A DNA stretch of 64,000 bases from contig FCOD02000011.1 of assembly GCA_001544655.2 (NCBI GenBank), positions 124,001 through 188,000 on the forward strand. The letters are read 5' to 3'. Numbering within the stretch: position 1 is the stretch's first letter; every line of letters begins with the position of its first letter. The translations under genes were made by a program, and so were the position numbers. This DNA is from Caballeronia turbans. Lineage in GTDB: Bacteria; Pseudomonadota; Gammaproteobacteria; Burkholderiales; Burkholderiaceae. Under the pieces are notes generated by a model. It worked only from the letters and a program-made list of their open reading frames with translations, made no database searches and was not told where the DNA came from. This document shows, one piece after another, positions 44,417 through 53,701 of the stretch.

Positions 44417-45163
44417 TCAGCAGCGGCGGAACATCAGGTCCCAGACCCCGTGTCCGAGCCGCAGTCCGCGTCGCTCGAACTTGGTGACCGGACGGAAATC
44501 GGGGCGCGGCGCGTAGCCGTCCGCGGTATTTTCCAGTGCCGGCTCGGCGGACAGCACTTCGAGCATCTGCTCGGCATAGTTCTGCCAGTCGGTCGCAAGA
44601 TGGATGTAGCCGCCCGGTTTCATGCGCGACACGAGCAGCGCGACGAACTTCGGCTGGATCAGGCGGCGCTTGTGATGACGCGCCTTGTGCCACGGATCGG
44701 GGAAGTAGATGTGCACGCCGTCGAGACTGTCGGGCGCGATCATGTGTTCGAGCACTTCAACCGCGTCGTGCTGAAGGATCCGGATATTGCCGAGCCCTTG
44801 CTCGCCGATCAGCTTCAGGAGTGCGCCGACGCCCGGCTCATGCACTTCCACGCCGATGAAGTCATCGCCGGGACGCGCGGCCGCGATCTCCGCCGTGGTG
44901 GCGCCCATGCCGAAGCCGATCTCCAGCACGCGCGGCGCCTGTCGGCCGAAGAGCGCATCCCAATCGCCGGGCTGAGGCGCGTAGGGCACGACATAGCGCG
45001 GACCGAGATCGTCGATTGCGCGCTGCTGGCCCGGCGATACACGGCCCGCGCGCGTGACGAAGCTGCGGATGCGGCGATGGCGCAGCGTGACGTCTTCGCC
45101 GCTGCTGACCTCGGGCGGGTGATTGCCGTTGGCGTCGGCGGCGTCCTTGGGATCGTGGTTCAT
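44417..45163 (-). CDS. trmB: TrmB, tRNA (guanine-46-N7)-methyltransferase (248 aa)
   Basis: TrmB methylates G46 in the variable loop of tRNAs using SAM. Family motifs are the [19 protein letters not shown]-binding loop, [27 protein letters not shown] and the C-terminal [11 protein letters not shown]. The frame extends to 45208, but that part overlaps the tRNA-Gly terminator, so ATG 45163 is preferred. Cytoplasmic. Confidence 0.93.
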   Translation of the reverse strand: MNHDPKDAADANGNHPPEVSSGEDVTLRHRRIRSFVTRAGRVSPGQQRAIDDLGPRYVVPYAPQPGDWDALFGRQAPRVLEIGFGMGATTAEIAAARPGDDFIGVEVHEPGVGALLKLIGEQGLGNIRILQHDAVEVLEHMIAPDSLDGVHIYFPDPWHKARHHKRRLIQPKFVALLVSRMKPGGYIHLATDWQNYAEQMLEVLSAEPALENTADGYAPRPDFRPVTKFERRGLRLGHGVWDLMFRRC

Positions 45164-45196
45164 GAGGCGATGCTGGAAACGGATGCGGGAAACTAA

Positions 45197-45228
45197 AAAG
45201 CCGCCCAAACGTGACTTGGGGCGGCTTT
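45197..45228 (-). terminator. Terminator of tRNA-Gly
   Basis: AAAGCCGCCC and GGGCGGCTTT form a 10-bp stem with a 12-base loop, followed on the minus strand by TTAGTTT, 12 bases past tRNA-Gly. Confidence 0.75.
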
Positions 45229-45239
45229 CGCTGGAATTC

Positions 45240-45314
45240 TGGAGCGGGCGATGGGAATCGAACCCACGTCAGTAGCTTGGGAAGCTACGGTAATAGCCAT
45301 TATACGACGCCCGC
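45240..45314 (-). tRNA. tRNA-Gly(CCC)
   Basis: The 75-base minus-strand sequence begins GCGGGCGTCGTATAATGG and ends with encoded CCA. The anticodon loop TTCCCAA gives CCC, reading GGG. Acceptor and T-arm (GGTTCGATTCC) pair well. Confidence 0.96.
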
Positions 45315-45368
45315 ATGAACTGGCTATTGTAAGCGCAACACGCCCCGAGGCGCAATTGCGCCGGGCGT

Positions 45369-45929
45369 TCAGATCCCGAACAGCGTCATCGAGACGGCGA
45401 CGCGCGTCACGACCATCAGCAGCACCTGCACGATCACGAAGAGCAGGATCGGCGAGAGATCGATGCCGCCGAGCCGCGGCAGAATGCGCCGCAACGGATC
45501 GAGGAACGGCGCGGTGATCTGGTAGAGCAGCGGCATCGCGGGCGACTGCGGATTGAGCCATGACAGCAGCGCCATCAGGATCGTCACCCAGATGACCAGG
45601 TTCAGCGCCCACTTGACGACGGTCAGCAGCGCGACGAGCAGAAGGATCGGCGCCATGAGCGTCGGATCGACGCCTGCGAGCACGACCATCAGCGTGACAT
45701 AGACAGCCGACGCGATGAATGCCGCGACGATGCTCGCCCAGTCGATCTTCCCGCCGGGCAGGATCTTGCGCAGCGGCAGGACGATCCAGTTGGTCGCCTG
45801 CATGACGGCGTTCGAGACCGGGTTGTAGGGCGGCATGCGCACGACCTGTATCCATGCGCGCAGCAAAAGCGCCGCGCCGAACAGGGTGAAAAGCGTGTTA
45901 AGCAGAAAACGGGCGATATCGCCGAACAT
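45369..45929 (-). CDS. YggT family membrane protein (186 aa)
   Basis: The protein carries two YggT repeats, each a membrane pair, with YNPVSNAVMQATNWIVLPLRKILP in the first and the matching LLYQITAPFLDPLRRILP in the second. Members have roles in osmotic stress or cell-division-linked membrane organisation in various bacteria; the precise job is unclear. ATG 45929, with GAGGA upstream, begins the membrane domain; the upstream open frame is not protein-like. The frequent neighbour proC is not present here. Confidence 0.88.
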   Translation of the reverse strand: MFGDIARFLLNTLFTLFGAALLLRAWIQVVRMPPYNPVSNAVMQATNWIVLPLRKILPGGKIDWASIVAAFIASAVYVTLMVVLAGVDPTLMAPILLLVALLTVVKWALNLVIWVTILMALLSWLNPQSPAMPLLYQITAPFLDPLRRILPRLGGIDLSPILLFVIVQVLLMVVTRVAVSMTLFGI

Positions 45930-46713
45930 CTCGGGTCCTCTAGGATGCGTGCGCAGTGTCGCGACTTGCGCCGGGTCGTATTGACGAAGAGTGAAGGAAT
46001 GCGGAGGTGCTAGCGGGCGAAGATCCGGCCGGTGGTGGTCTCGGAGGAGCGCTCGGCCATGCGGCGCGAATCGTGAATGCTGACCTTGATCATTGTTCGT
46101 TCTCTGGACTTGAGTATCGTGCCGAAGCCAGCGCATCGCGCGCGATCCACGCGATCGCGCCCGTTCCCTTCGATGAAGCGTCGCGATTGACTGAATGCGG
46201 CGACTCGGATTCCCCGCCCAGCAGGCGTGCCTGATGGGGGACGGACGTCACCTTAACATGGCTTTAAGGCCGCTTGGGGACGTTGTCGCACGTGGCGCGA
46301 GCGATTCTCCGGACAATGGCGTGAAAGGCAAGTGAAAGTGGTTCGCGAGGGCGCTCGCGCCACGCAACGTCATCATCGGAAAACCCTAGTGTTGCCAATC
46401 CGAGACGATCTCGAAAACGCGTATTTCACGCAAAACTGGCAGGATATAAATACAAAGCAAACAGTGGCGGGCTTATTTTGTGGTCGAAGTACTGGCGAGC
46501 GGAATTGGAAAGGCCGGTTTCCGGATTCAAGGGTATCTTTCCTGCTGTACGTGGTTAGACGCACATTCGACGTCATTCTAGGTTTCTTTGCGAACATCGA
46601 GGAACGAACCGGCGCTCAATACTAACGAGAACAAGGATTCAGCGGGAGACGGCATGCGGCCGAAGCCGCCCGTTCTCCCTTAAGGGTTTCATTCGCTACG
46701 TTCGGAGGTCGCC
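45930..46713. other. Intergenic region of about 780 bases
   Basis: It holds the upstream region of yggT, a possible 27-codon frame at 46010-46093, an AT-rich patch at 46380-46620 and a long hairpin at 46644-46679 (GGGAGA/TCTCCC enclosing GCGGC/GCCGC) before the small gene at 46714. A 97-codon plus-strand frame at 46332 lacks support. Nothing else is recognised. Confidence 0.55.
46010..46093 (-). CDS. Possible 27-residue peptide
   Basis: The frame reads MIKVSIHDSRRMAERSSETT and ends GRIFAR. It looks protein-like and uses typical codons, but the ribosome site is weak (GAGAA) and the length gives little power. It may be a chance frame. Confidence 0.2.
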   Translation of the reverse strand: MIKVSIHDSRRMAERSSETTTGRIFAR

Positions 46714-46875
46714 ATGAGCATTTTCTCTTACCGAAAGCATCTGCGCTTCTTGAGCCAAGCCCAGCGGCGCCGCTGGTGGGACCAGAAGAAGCGCCTTACG
46801 CCACGGGTGGTCATCGGCGCGGCGTATGTGCCGCCCAACGTCACGCGTGAGTTCGCTTACGTGAAAGTAGGCTGA
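46714..46875 (+). CDS. Small Arg/Trp-rich protein (53 aa)
   Basis: CGGAGG lies seven bases before the ATG. The product starts MSIFSYRKHLRFLSQAQRRR, continues with WWDQKKRLTP and ends in a beta-like VIGAAYVPPNVTREFAYVKVG. It is strongly basic in its first half, has no membrane segment, and could bind nucleic acid. A perfect terminator follows the stop at 46909, making a neat monocistronic unit. I do not recognise a family. Confidence 0.6.
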   Translation: MSIFSYRKHLRFLSQAQRRRWWDQKKRLTPRVVIGAAYVPPNVTREFAYVKVG

Positions 46876-46908
46876 AGCGAACCGTTTAAAAATCTCGCGG
46901 AGTACATG

Positions 46909-46945
46909 AAAAGCCCCGCCGGACGCGCTGTCTGGCGGGGCTTTT
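46909..46945 (+). terminator. Terminator of the 53-residue gene
   Basis: AAAAGCCCCGCC and GGCGGGGCTTTT form a perfect 12-bp stem around a 13-base loop. The T run is only four long, but the stem is strong. Confidence 0.8.
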
Positions 46946-47209
46946 CGCTTCATTTGTAAATAGACGTTACGCATATTTTGCGATTTTCAGCGGGGCGTCT
47001 CGTGCATCGCTCGCCAACGACCGCCGAACGGCGAATTCGAACACTTTCGCCGGCGACGTCGGGCTTTCACGTCCGCGCCGGCGTTAAGGAACTTGCAATT
47101 TGCAACAAATGGCCCCTGCGACCGACCGTTTTTTTCGATAAATTTGGTTCATACCGTCGCTCGTGAGCCGTGGATACCGGCCACACGCGAAGCGGCGAGG
47201 AGAACGAAA

Positions 47210-47530
47210 GTGAAAAAGCTCGGTGGTTTGTTGGTTGCTGGTGCGCTCGGCGTCGGTTTTGTCGGTGCTGCGCAGGCGCATGTCTCAGTTGGCGTGGGCA
47301 TCGGGGTGCCAGCCTATCCGGTCTACGCTGCGCCGCCCGCACCCGTCTATGTAGCTCCGCCGCAGCCCGTGTACGTCGCGCCGCCGCCACCGGTCGTCTA
47401 TGGGCCGCCGCCTGCCGTGGTCGTAGGCGGTTACGGCGGATATGGCGGATATGGCGGATACCGCTACTACGGCCGTCCGTACTATCGGCATCATGGCTAC
47501 TACCGTCATGGTCCGGGCTGGCGTTACTGA
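47210..47530 (+). CDS. Small exported Pro/Gly/Tyr-rich protein (106 aa)
   Basis: A GTG start at 47210 has GAGGAG upstream and begins a signal peptide that ends at Ala-Gln-Ala (about residue 23). The mature part is low complexity: PVYVAPP repeats (residues ~40-65), then GGYGGYGGYGG, then a YYRHHGYYRHG tail. Such proteins are common in Burkholderia and are often labelled exported or PXPV-repeat proteins; their role is unknown. The His/Tyr tail could bind metal. Confidence 0.75.
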   Translation: MKKLGGLLVAGALGVGFVGAAQAHVSVGVGIGVPAYPVYAAPPAPVYVAPPQPVYVAPPPPVVYGPPPAVVVGGYGGYGGYGGYRYYGRPYYRHHGYYRHGPGWRY

Positions 47531-47654
47531 TCGGTCCGGCGGGCAAATCAAGAAGGCGATGCAAGCGTGCGTCGCCTTCTTCGTTTCAGGGCTTTTGAAT
47601 TCTGCGATGGAACTGGGAGAATGGTGATCCCCTTCAACTCGCACGCCCACGCCG

Positions 47655-48620
47655 ATGTCCTCTCTTCCCGCCCCGACTTTCGATGACGTCGCCGATGCCG
47701 CCCGGCGCATCGAAGGCGTCGCCCATCGCACGCCCGTCCTGACTTCCCGCACTGCCGATGCCATCGCGGGCGCGTCGCTCTTTTTCAAGTGCGAGAACTT
47801 CCAGCGCATGGGCGCGTTCAAGTTCCGCGGCGCCTACAACGCGCTCTCCCATTTCGACGACCGGCAGCGCGCCGCGGGCGTGATCACGTACTCGTCCGGC
47901 AATCATGCGCAGGCGATCGCGCTGTCCGCGAAGCTCGCAGGCATCCGCGCAACGATCGTGATGCCGGAGGACGCGCCCGCCGCGAAGATGGAGGCGACGC
48001 GCGGCTACGGCGGCGAAGTGATCACCTACGACCGCTACACGCAAAACCGTGAGGAAATCGGCCGCAAGCTGGCCGATGAGCGCGGCATGACGCTGATCCC
48101 GCCTTACGATCATCCGCATGTCATCGCCGGGCAGGGCACGTCGGCGAAGGAACTGATCGAGGAAACCGGGCCGCTCGATTATCTGTTCGTGTGCCTGGGC
48201 GGCGGCGGGCTGATCGGCGGATGCGCGCTCGCGGCGGCGGCGCTGTCGCCGGACTGCAAGGTGATCGGCGTCGAGCCGGAAGCGGGCAACGACGCGCAGC
48301 AGTCGCTCGCGCGCGGCGAGATCGTGCATATCGAGGTGCCGCGCACGATCGCCGATGGCGCCGCGTCCACGCATGTCGGTGAATACAACTTCCCGATCAT
48401 CCAGCGTCACGTCGACCGGATCGTCACCGTGAGCGACGCGCAGTTGATCGAGACGCTGCGCTTCTTTGCGCAGCGCATGAAGATGGTCGTCGAGCCGACC
48501 GGCTGTCTCGCGGCCGCGGCCGTTCTGCAGAAGGTCGTGCCGGTCGAAGGCAAGCGGGTCGGCGTGATCGTGTCGGGCGGCAACGTCGATCTCGCGAAGC
48601 TGGCTCAGTTCGTCGCGTGA
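47655..48620 (+). CDS. Threonine/serine dehydratase, PLP-dependent (321 aa)
   Basis: The enzyme belongs to fold type II PLP proteins. Lys56 in GAFKFRGAYNA forms the Schiff base, GGGGLIGG binds the phosphate and VIVSGGNVD ends the domain. There is no regulatory ACT domain, so it is a catabolic-type threonine/serine ammonia-lyase or a related racemase/hydroxyaspartate lyase rather than biosynthetic IlvA. It converges with the LysE-type exporter gene 13 bases away. Confidence 0.88.
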   Translation: MSSLPAPTFDDVADAARRIEGVAHRTPVLTSRTADAIAGASLFFKCENFQRMGAFKFRGAYNALSHFDDRQRAAGVITYSSGNHAQAIALSAKLAGIRATIVMPEDAPAAKMEATRGYGGEVITYDRYTQNREEIGRKLADERGMTLIPPYDHPHVIAGQGTSAKELIEETGPLDYLFVCLGGGGLIGGCALAAAALSPDCKVIGVEPEAGNDAQQSLARGEIVHIEVPRTIADGAASTHVGEYNFPIIQRHVDRIVTVSDAQLIETLRFFAQRMKMVVEPTGCLAAAAVLQKVVPVEGKRVGVIVSGGNVDLAKLAQFVA

Positions 48621-48633
48621 TGATGGTGCTTCG

Positions 48634-49302
48634 TCATGACGTCGCGTTGACGATCAGATCGCGGTAGCCGTTGACGATCACGCTGTACGCGAAGTACGCG
48701 AAGAGCAGGGCGGACATCACGTGGCACGCGCGCAGGAGCTGGGTTCCGGCGCGCTTTCTGCCGTGGCTCGCGAGCGTGCAGATAAAGATCGTCCAGCCGA
48801 GTCCGCCGCAGAAAAAGCCGATCAGAAACACGGACGCGGAGACGGGGCTCGTCGCGCCGGACTTGGCGATGAGCGCGCCGCCGACCGCCGCGAACCACAG
48901 GATTGCACTCGGCGACGACACCGCGAGCAGGCATCCGCGCAAGAAGCTTTTCCAGTGGCCGGGACGGGGCACGGTGAGATCCGCTTCGCCTTCGACGGGC
49001 GGCGCGGATGCCGGATTGAGCGCTTCCCGCGCCATCTTCCACGTGAGGAAGAGCAGCACGATCGCACCGCCGATCCACACGACCCAGCGCACCGCGGAAA
49101 ACTGCAGCAGCGCCGACATGCCCGCGAGCGCGAGCATCGCATAGACCAGATCGCCGAAGCATGTCCCGAGGCCGAGCACGAGCCCCGGTTTGAAGCCATG
49201 CGACAGCGCAAGCGAAATGATCGCGACATTGGCGATCCCGATATCCAGACACAGCGACAGCGACAGAAAGAAACCGTCCGACAGCAACGACCACGAATGC
49301 AT
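48634..49302 (-). CDS. LysE/ArgO-type amino acid exporter (222 aa)
   Basis: This inner-membrane exporter has about six hydrophobic segments. The N-terminal DIGIANVAIISLALSHGFKPG loop and the SSPSAILWFAAVGG segment are typical of the LysE superfamily. Seven bases separate it from the asparaginase gene, so the two are co-transcribed with ubiD. A basic or acidic amino acid such as aspartate could be the cargo; this is a guess from the neighbour. Confidence 0.85.
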   Translation of the reverse strand: MHSWSLLSDGFFLSLSLCLDIGIANVAIISLALSHGFKPGLVLGLGTCFGDLVYAMLALAGMSALLQFSAVRWVVWIGGAIVLLFLTWKMAREALNPASAPPVEGEADLTVPRPGHWKSFLRGCLLAVSSPSAILWFAAVGGALIAKSGATSPVSASVFLIGFFCGGLGWTIFICTLASHGRKRAGTQLLRACHVMSALLFAYFAYSVIVNGYRDLIVNATS

Positions 49303-49309
49303 ATTGTTA

Positions 49310-50302
49310 TTAATGGTTGTGAAGCTCGAAACTCACGTCGAGACGGCCGGTCGGCACGTTCATCGTGTTGCGCGTCGGCGGATTGCGGAACGCGGCGAGC
49401 GCGTCGCGTTGCCGTTGCGTGCCGATGCCGAGCGTATCGAGCACGTGGACGACGACAGCATTGAGCACCGACGTGTTGCCGTCCTCGACCTTCACCGCGA
49501 TGCCGATCGGACCTCGTTCGCGGCGCACGCCGATTGCATAGCTTGCATCCGCGCCCGTCTTGCCGACGAGCGTGCCGCCGAACGCCTGCATCAACAGCGT
49601 GCAGAAACGCCCTTCGCCGGCAACGAGCTCCGGATGCGACGTCATCGCGCGATGGATGCGCGCAAGCGGCGAGCCGTCCGGCGCGGCGGCGATTTTCATA
49701 TAGAGCCGCGCGAGACGTTCGAGCGGGAAGGCGGGCGTCGGCAGATTGCAGCCGTCGATGGCCCATTGCACAGCGTCGTCGGTGAGATCGACCGCGCGCG
49801 CGACCGTGCGCTTCACGTGCGTCTGGAGCGGATGATCGGGCAGGTGATAATCGCCGGGCGGCGCGTTCATCGCCCGCGCGCCGGCGAGCATGCCGGCGTG
49901 CTTGCCGGAGCAGTTGCTGCAGGCGGGAGTCGGCGTGAAGTCGCGCCTGATCCAGTCCTTGTACACCGCCTCCGAGATCGGAGGATGGCCGCCGCAGCGC
50001 AGATCGCTTTCGCTCGCGTTCGACCGGGCGAGCATCGCGAGCGCGCGCTCGATATGACGCGGCTCGCTGCTATGCGATGCGCACATCAGCGCGAGGTCTT
50101 CGTCGGTGAAGCCGAAGCGCTCGAGCGCGCCCGTTTCGATCACCGCGAGCGCCTGCGCGGGCTTCGCAGCCGAGCGCGGCAGCGTCACGCGATGCGGATC
50201 GCCGAAGGAATGCACGAGGCGTCCGTTTGCATCGACGACGGCGACGTGCGCCGCGTGCGTGTTCTCGACGACATCGCCTCGATAGAGCGTGGCTGCGATC
50301 AT
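49310..50302 (-). CDS. Rhizobial-type (ReAV, class 3) L-asparaginase (330 aa)
   Basis: It would hydrolyse asparagine to aspartate and ammonia. The sequence is unlike E. coli asparaginases but matches the ReAV family: Ser44-x2-Lys47 in RSAAKP, Ser76 in CASHSSE, and Cys128/Cys131/Lys134 in [12 protein letters not shown], spaced exactly as in the family's two catalytic Ser-Lys tandems and zinc site. ATG 50302 overlaps the ubiD stop, coupling it to that gene. Cytoplasmic. Confidence 0.9.
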   Translation of the reverse strand: MIAATLYRGDVVENTHAAHVAVVDANGRLVHSFGDPHRVTLPRSAAKPAQALAVIETGALERFGFTDEDLALMCASHSSEPRHIERALAMLARSNASESDLRCGGHPPISEAVYKDWIRRDFTPTPACSNCSGKHAGMLAGARAMNAPPGDYHLPDHPLQTHVKRTVARAVDLTDDAVQWAIDGCNLPTPAFPLERLARLYMKIAAAPDGSPLARIHRAMTSHPELVAGEGRFCTLLMQAFGGTLVGKTGADASYAIGVRRERGPIGIAVKVEDGNTSVLNAVVVHVLDTLGIGTQRQRDALAAFRNPPTRNTMNVPTGRLDVSFELHNH

Positions 50303-51897
50303 GATTTATCCAGTCCGATTTCAGTCCACAGCGCATCGACGCGGCGCTTCACCGCTTCGTCCATGACGATCGGGCGGCCCCATTCGCGACTCGTCTCGCC
50401 GGGCCATTTGTTGGTCGCATCGAGCCCCATCTTCGAGCCGAGGCCCGCGACCGGCGACGCGAAGTCGAGATAGTCGATCGGCGTGTTGTCGACCATGACG
50501 GTGTCGCGCGTCGGATCGACCCGCGTCGTGATGGCCCAGATGACTTCCTTCCAGTCGCGCACGTTCACGTCTTCATCCACCACGACGATGAACTTTGTGT
50601 ACATGAACTGACGCAGGAAGCTCCACACACCGAACATCACGCGCTTCGCGTGGCCGGGGTAGCTCTTCTTCATCTGCACGATCGCCATGCGATAGCTGCA
50701 ACCTTCGGGCGGCAGATAAAAATCGGTGATCTCGGTGAACTGCTTCTGCAGGAGCGGCACGAACACTTCGTTCAGCGCGACGCCGAGCACCGCGGGCTCG
50801 TCGGGCGGCTTGCCGGTGTAAGTGGAATGGAACAGCGCGTCGCGGCGCATCGTGATTTTCTCGACGGTAAAGACCGGAAACCACTCCTGTTCGTTGTAGT
50901 AGCCGGTGTGATCGCCGTACGGCCCTTCGAGAGCGTGCTCGTATTTCGCGGCGGCAGAAGCCGATGGACGCGGCGGCGCGCCTTCGGGTGCGGGCGGCGG
51001 CGTGCCGTCTTGCGGATAGATGAAGCCTTCCAGCACGATCTCGGCGCGCGCCGGCACCTGAAGCGTATCGACGCCCGGCGTGAGGCATTTCGCGAGCTCC
51101 GTGCGCGAGCCGCGCAGAAGGCCCGCGAACTGATATTCGGACAACGAATCGGGCACGGGCGTCACGGCGCCGAGGATCGTCGCGGGATCGGCACCGAGCA
51201 CGACCGCCACCGGATACGGCTTGCCGGGATTCGCGAGCGCGAACTCGCGAAAGTCGAGCGCGCCGCCGCGATGCGCGAGCCAGCGCATGATGAGCTTGTT
51301 GCGCCCGATGAGCTGCTGCCGATAGATGCCGAGATTCTGGCGCGGCTTGTTCGGCCCGCGCGTGACGGTGAGACCCCAGGTGAGCAGCGGGCCGGCGTCG
51401 CCGGGCCAGCACGTCTGGATCGGCAGTCGATTGAGATCGACGTCCTTTCCTTCCCACACCACTTCCTGGCAAGGCGGCGCGCTGACCGACTTCGGCGCCA
51501 TGTCCCACACGGCTTTCGCGAGCGAGAGCAGTTTGCCCGCGTCTTTCAGGCCCTTCGGCGGCTCGGGTTCCTTGAGCGCGGACAGCAGCCTGCCGACATC
51601 GCGCAACGAACTGAGCGCGGCGACGTCGCTGCCGAGGCTGACATCGGCGCCGCCTTGCGCCTCCGTCTCGATGCCCATGCCGAGTGCGACGCGCCGGGTC
51701 GTGCCGAACAGGTTGGCGAGCACGGGAATCGTGTGGCCGGTGGGCGCTTCGAAGAGCAGCGCAGGGCCGCCCGCGCGCAACACGCGATCCGAGACTTCGG
51801 TGATTTCGAGAACGGGGGAAACGGGCTGCCGAATGCGGCGCAGTTCACCGAGCGCCTCGAGGCGGGCAATGAAGTCGCGCAGATCTTTGTATTTCAT
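50299..51897 (-). CDS. ubiD: UbiD, 4-hydroxy-3-polyprenylbenzoate decarboxylase (532 aa)
   Basis: UbiD uses prenylated flavin to remove the carboxyl group during ubiquinone synthesis. Similarity to E. coli UbiD is end to end, from [20 protein letters not shown] to the [17 protein letters not shown] motif, including [16 protein letters not shown] and [14 protein letters not shown] Pro/Ala-rich insert of about 25 residues ([12 protein letters not shown] and following) breaks the central domain relative to E. coli. I start at ATG 51897; the open frame extends 12 codons. The prenylflavin maker ubiX is not in this window. Confidence 0.95.
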   Translation of the reverse strand: MKYKDLRDFIARLEALGELRRIRQPVSPVLEITEVSDRVLRAGGPALLFEAPTGHTIPVLANLFGTTRRVALGMGIETEAQGGADVSLGSDVAALSSLRDVGRLLSALKEPEPPKGLKDAGKLLSLAKAVWDMAPKSVSAPPCQEVVWEGKDVDLNRLPIQTCWPGDAGPLLTWGLTVTRGPNKPRQNLGIYRQQLIGRNKLIMRWLAHRGGALDFREFALANPGKPYPVAVVLGADPATILGAVTPVPDSLSEYQFAGLLRGSRTELAKCLTPGVDTLQVPARAEIVLEGFIYPQDGTPPPAPEGAPPRPSASAAAKYEHALEGPYGDHTGYYNEQEWFPVFTVEKITMRRDALFHSTYTGKPPDEPAVLGVALNEVFVPLLQKQFTEITDFYLPPEGCSYRMAIVQMKKSYPGHAKRVMFGVWSFLRQFMYTKFIVVVDEDVNVRDWKEVIWAITTRVDPTRDTVMVDNTPIDYLDFASPVAGLGSKMGLDATNKWPGETSREWGRPIVMDEAVKRRVDALWTEIGLDKS

Positions 51898-52484
51898 CGA
51901 TGGTCGAAAGTGGACTCGAAGGCGCCGGAGCATGAAGCTCGACGGACGGGGCGGCTGCGCGCCAAGCGATTGTCGATTTTACCTGCGTGCGCGTCCGTGC
52001 GTTGGGGGACATTCAGCGAATTCCGCCGGGAATCGCCCGTGAGACGTGCTTTTCGAGTGCTGAACACTGTTCAATATAACTGTAAGTAATTGAAACACAA
52101 GTCTATAGCATTGACGGATAATTAAACCCTGCTAGAATCGCTTGGCATCCATTGCAGGTTTTGAAACTTTTTACCTTCGCCTCAGGTCTGTTCTGACGCA
52201 ACGTGCGTCGCCTGCGCCGTTCCTGCCCGGCGACTCACGGTGGTTGGTTGTCCTGGCCGGCGTTTTTCGCGCCGGTCTTTCGCGTGGAAGGTCATTGCGC
52301 ATGAGGGCATGCAGTTCGTGCCGCGCAGCCCGGCAGTCTTTTGCCGGATCGGCTTTCCAGACGGCGCATGCCGTATCCCCGATGCCGCTTGTGCTTGCCG
52401 AGAGCAAGCGGTGTCTGATTTGCGCTCCGAATACGCGCTTTATTCGTATTCATCTGCGCAAATCATGCAACATTGGGAGTATCG
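51898..52484. other. Intergenic region with promoter and long leader of the transglycosylase gene
   Basis: Between ubiD and the transglycosylase lie 587 bases. An AT-rich patch (52060-52140) holds a strong plus-strand promoter; the remaining ~340 bases form a leader with a hairpin CCGGCG/CGCCGG (52257-52275) followed by TCTTT. A 59-codon frame (52309-52488) overlaps the gene start but lacks a good ribosome site. Confidence 0.6.
52111..52138 (+). promoter_or_regulatory. Strong sigma-70 promoter for the transglycosylase gene
   Basis: TTGACG (52111-52116) and TAGAAT (52133-52138) are separated by 16 bases in an AT-rich context, one of the best -35/-10 pairs in the window. Transcription would start near 52145, leaving an untranslated leader of about 340 bases. 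Confidence 0.65.
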
Positions 52485-53633
52485 ATGAACACTTCGGTTT
52501 GGTGGGGTTCCGACACCCGCGCCGCGCAGATCGTGCGCGTGGCGCTGCGTCGCGGACGCCGTTTGAGTCACCATGTCTTCGCGATGGTCGGTTGTGCCGC
52601 CGTCGTCAGCGCGCTTGCATTGTGGTTGCTGCCTTCCTGGCGCACGAACTTTGCCGCAAAGATCATGCCTTTCGTGTCGGCTGCCGTTCAGGCAGGGCCG
52701 GCACGCCTGCTCGCGGGCCAGCCGTTGCCGCCGTTCTCGGCGGTGCATCGCGCGCCTGGCGGTTCCACGCTGCCCGTAGACGTCGCTGCTAACGCGGCTC
52801 CATCGGACGATCTCAAGGCGCCTGCGACGGGGCCGTCGCTCGGTGCCGCCGCCGGCGACGACGCGAGCACGCGTCAGCTCACCGGGGGCATCAGCCTCGC
52901 CGTATCGCCCAACGGGCTCGACCCGCGCACGATGCCGTCCGCCGGCATGCTCGCGAGCATGATTCCGACGCAACGCGTGGTCGCCGATGCACGCGACGAC
53001 CGGGTGCTCGTGTCGACGCGCGAGCAGAAGCTCGTGTCGAACTTCATCGCGCGACGCTATCGCGTGGCGGAAGAGCCGGTCGCCGAGCTCGTGCGCGCCG
53101 CGTTCGATACCGGACGCGAAGTCGGCCTCGACCCGCTCCTGCTGCTCTCGGTCATGGCGATCGAATCGGGCTTCAACCCGTATGCGGAAAGCGGCGTCGG
53201 CGCGCAGGGCCTGATGCAGGTGATGTCGAAGGTTCATTCCGACAAGTTCGAATACTTCGGCGGCTCGCACGCGGCGCTCGATCCGCTCGCGAACATCAAG
53301 GTCGGCGCGCTCGTGCTGAAGGATTGCATCGCGCGCGGCGGCTCCGTGGCCGGTGGCCTGCGCTATTACGTGGGCTCGACGACGCAGGATGACGGCGGCT
53401 ACGGCGCGAAGGTGCTGGCCGAGCGTACGCGTCTGCGCGATGTCGCGCGCGGCCGCAACGTGCCGATCAACGCACCGCAGGCGCCGGTTCAGGCTGCGCC
53501 GAAGCAGGTTCTGGCCTCGACCGCGACCGAGAAGCGCGTTCACGTGACGATCGATGCGGCGAAGAAGGCAGCGGCGCAGGACGACGGCGATGGAGAAACG
53601 AAGCACGTCGCGTCGGCGGAGTTCGGCGCTTGA
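52485..53633 (+). CDS. Membrane-anchored lytic transglycosylase (SLT domain, 382 aa)
   Basis: The protein has an N-terminal membrane anchor (about residues 30-50), a long Ala/Pro-rich linker, and a lysozyme-like SLT domain at about 205-320. The catalytic Glu lies in LLSVMAIESGFNPYAESGVGAQGLMQVM, the family signature. It would cut peptidoglycan glycan strands in the periplasm. The C-terminal 60 residues are Ala/Lys-rich. GGGAGT before ATG 52485 supports the start. A terminator follows at 53656. Confidence 0.88.
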   Translation: MNTSVWWGSDTRAAQIVRVALRRGRRLSHHVFAMVGCAAVVSALALWLLPSWRTNFAAKIMPFVSAAVQAGPARLLAGQPLPPFSAVHRAPGGSTLPVDVAANAAPSDDLKAPATGPSLGAAAGDDASTRQLTGGISLAVSPNGLDPRTMPSAGMLASMIPTQRVVADARDDRVLVSTREQKLVSNFIARRYRVAEEPVAELVRAAFDTGREVGLDPLLLLSVMAIESGFNPYAESGVGAQGLMQVMSKVHSDKFEYFGGSHAALDPLANIKVGALVLKDCIARGGSVAGGLRYYVGSTTQDDGGYGAKVLAERTRLRDVARGRNVPINAPQAPVQAAPKQVLASTATEKRVHVTIDAAKKAAAQDDGDGETKHVASAEFGA

Positions 53634-53655
53634 AGGTTTGGTCGGACACAAAGAA

Positions 53656-53683
53656 AAAGGGCACCTTTGCGGTGCCCTTTTTT
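53656..53683. terminator. Bidirectional terminator
   Basis: AAAGGGCACC and GGTGCCCTTT pair around a 5-base loop, with A residues before and T residues after, so it serves both the transglycosylase and the convergent aminotransferase operon. Confidence 0.85.
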
Positions 53684-53701
53684 CGTTCTTGCGACGTCTT
53701 T

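Noticed and set aside
46332-46625. A 97-codon plus-strand frame in the AT-rich patch after yggT
   Set aside because: It has no ribosome site, no recognisable domain and unusual codon use. I treat it as chance.
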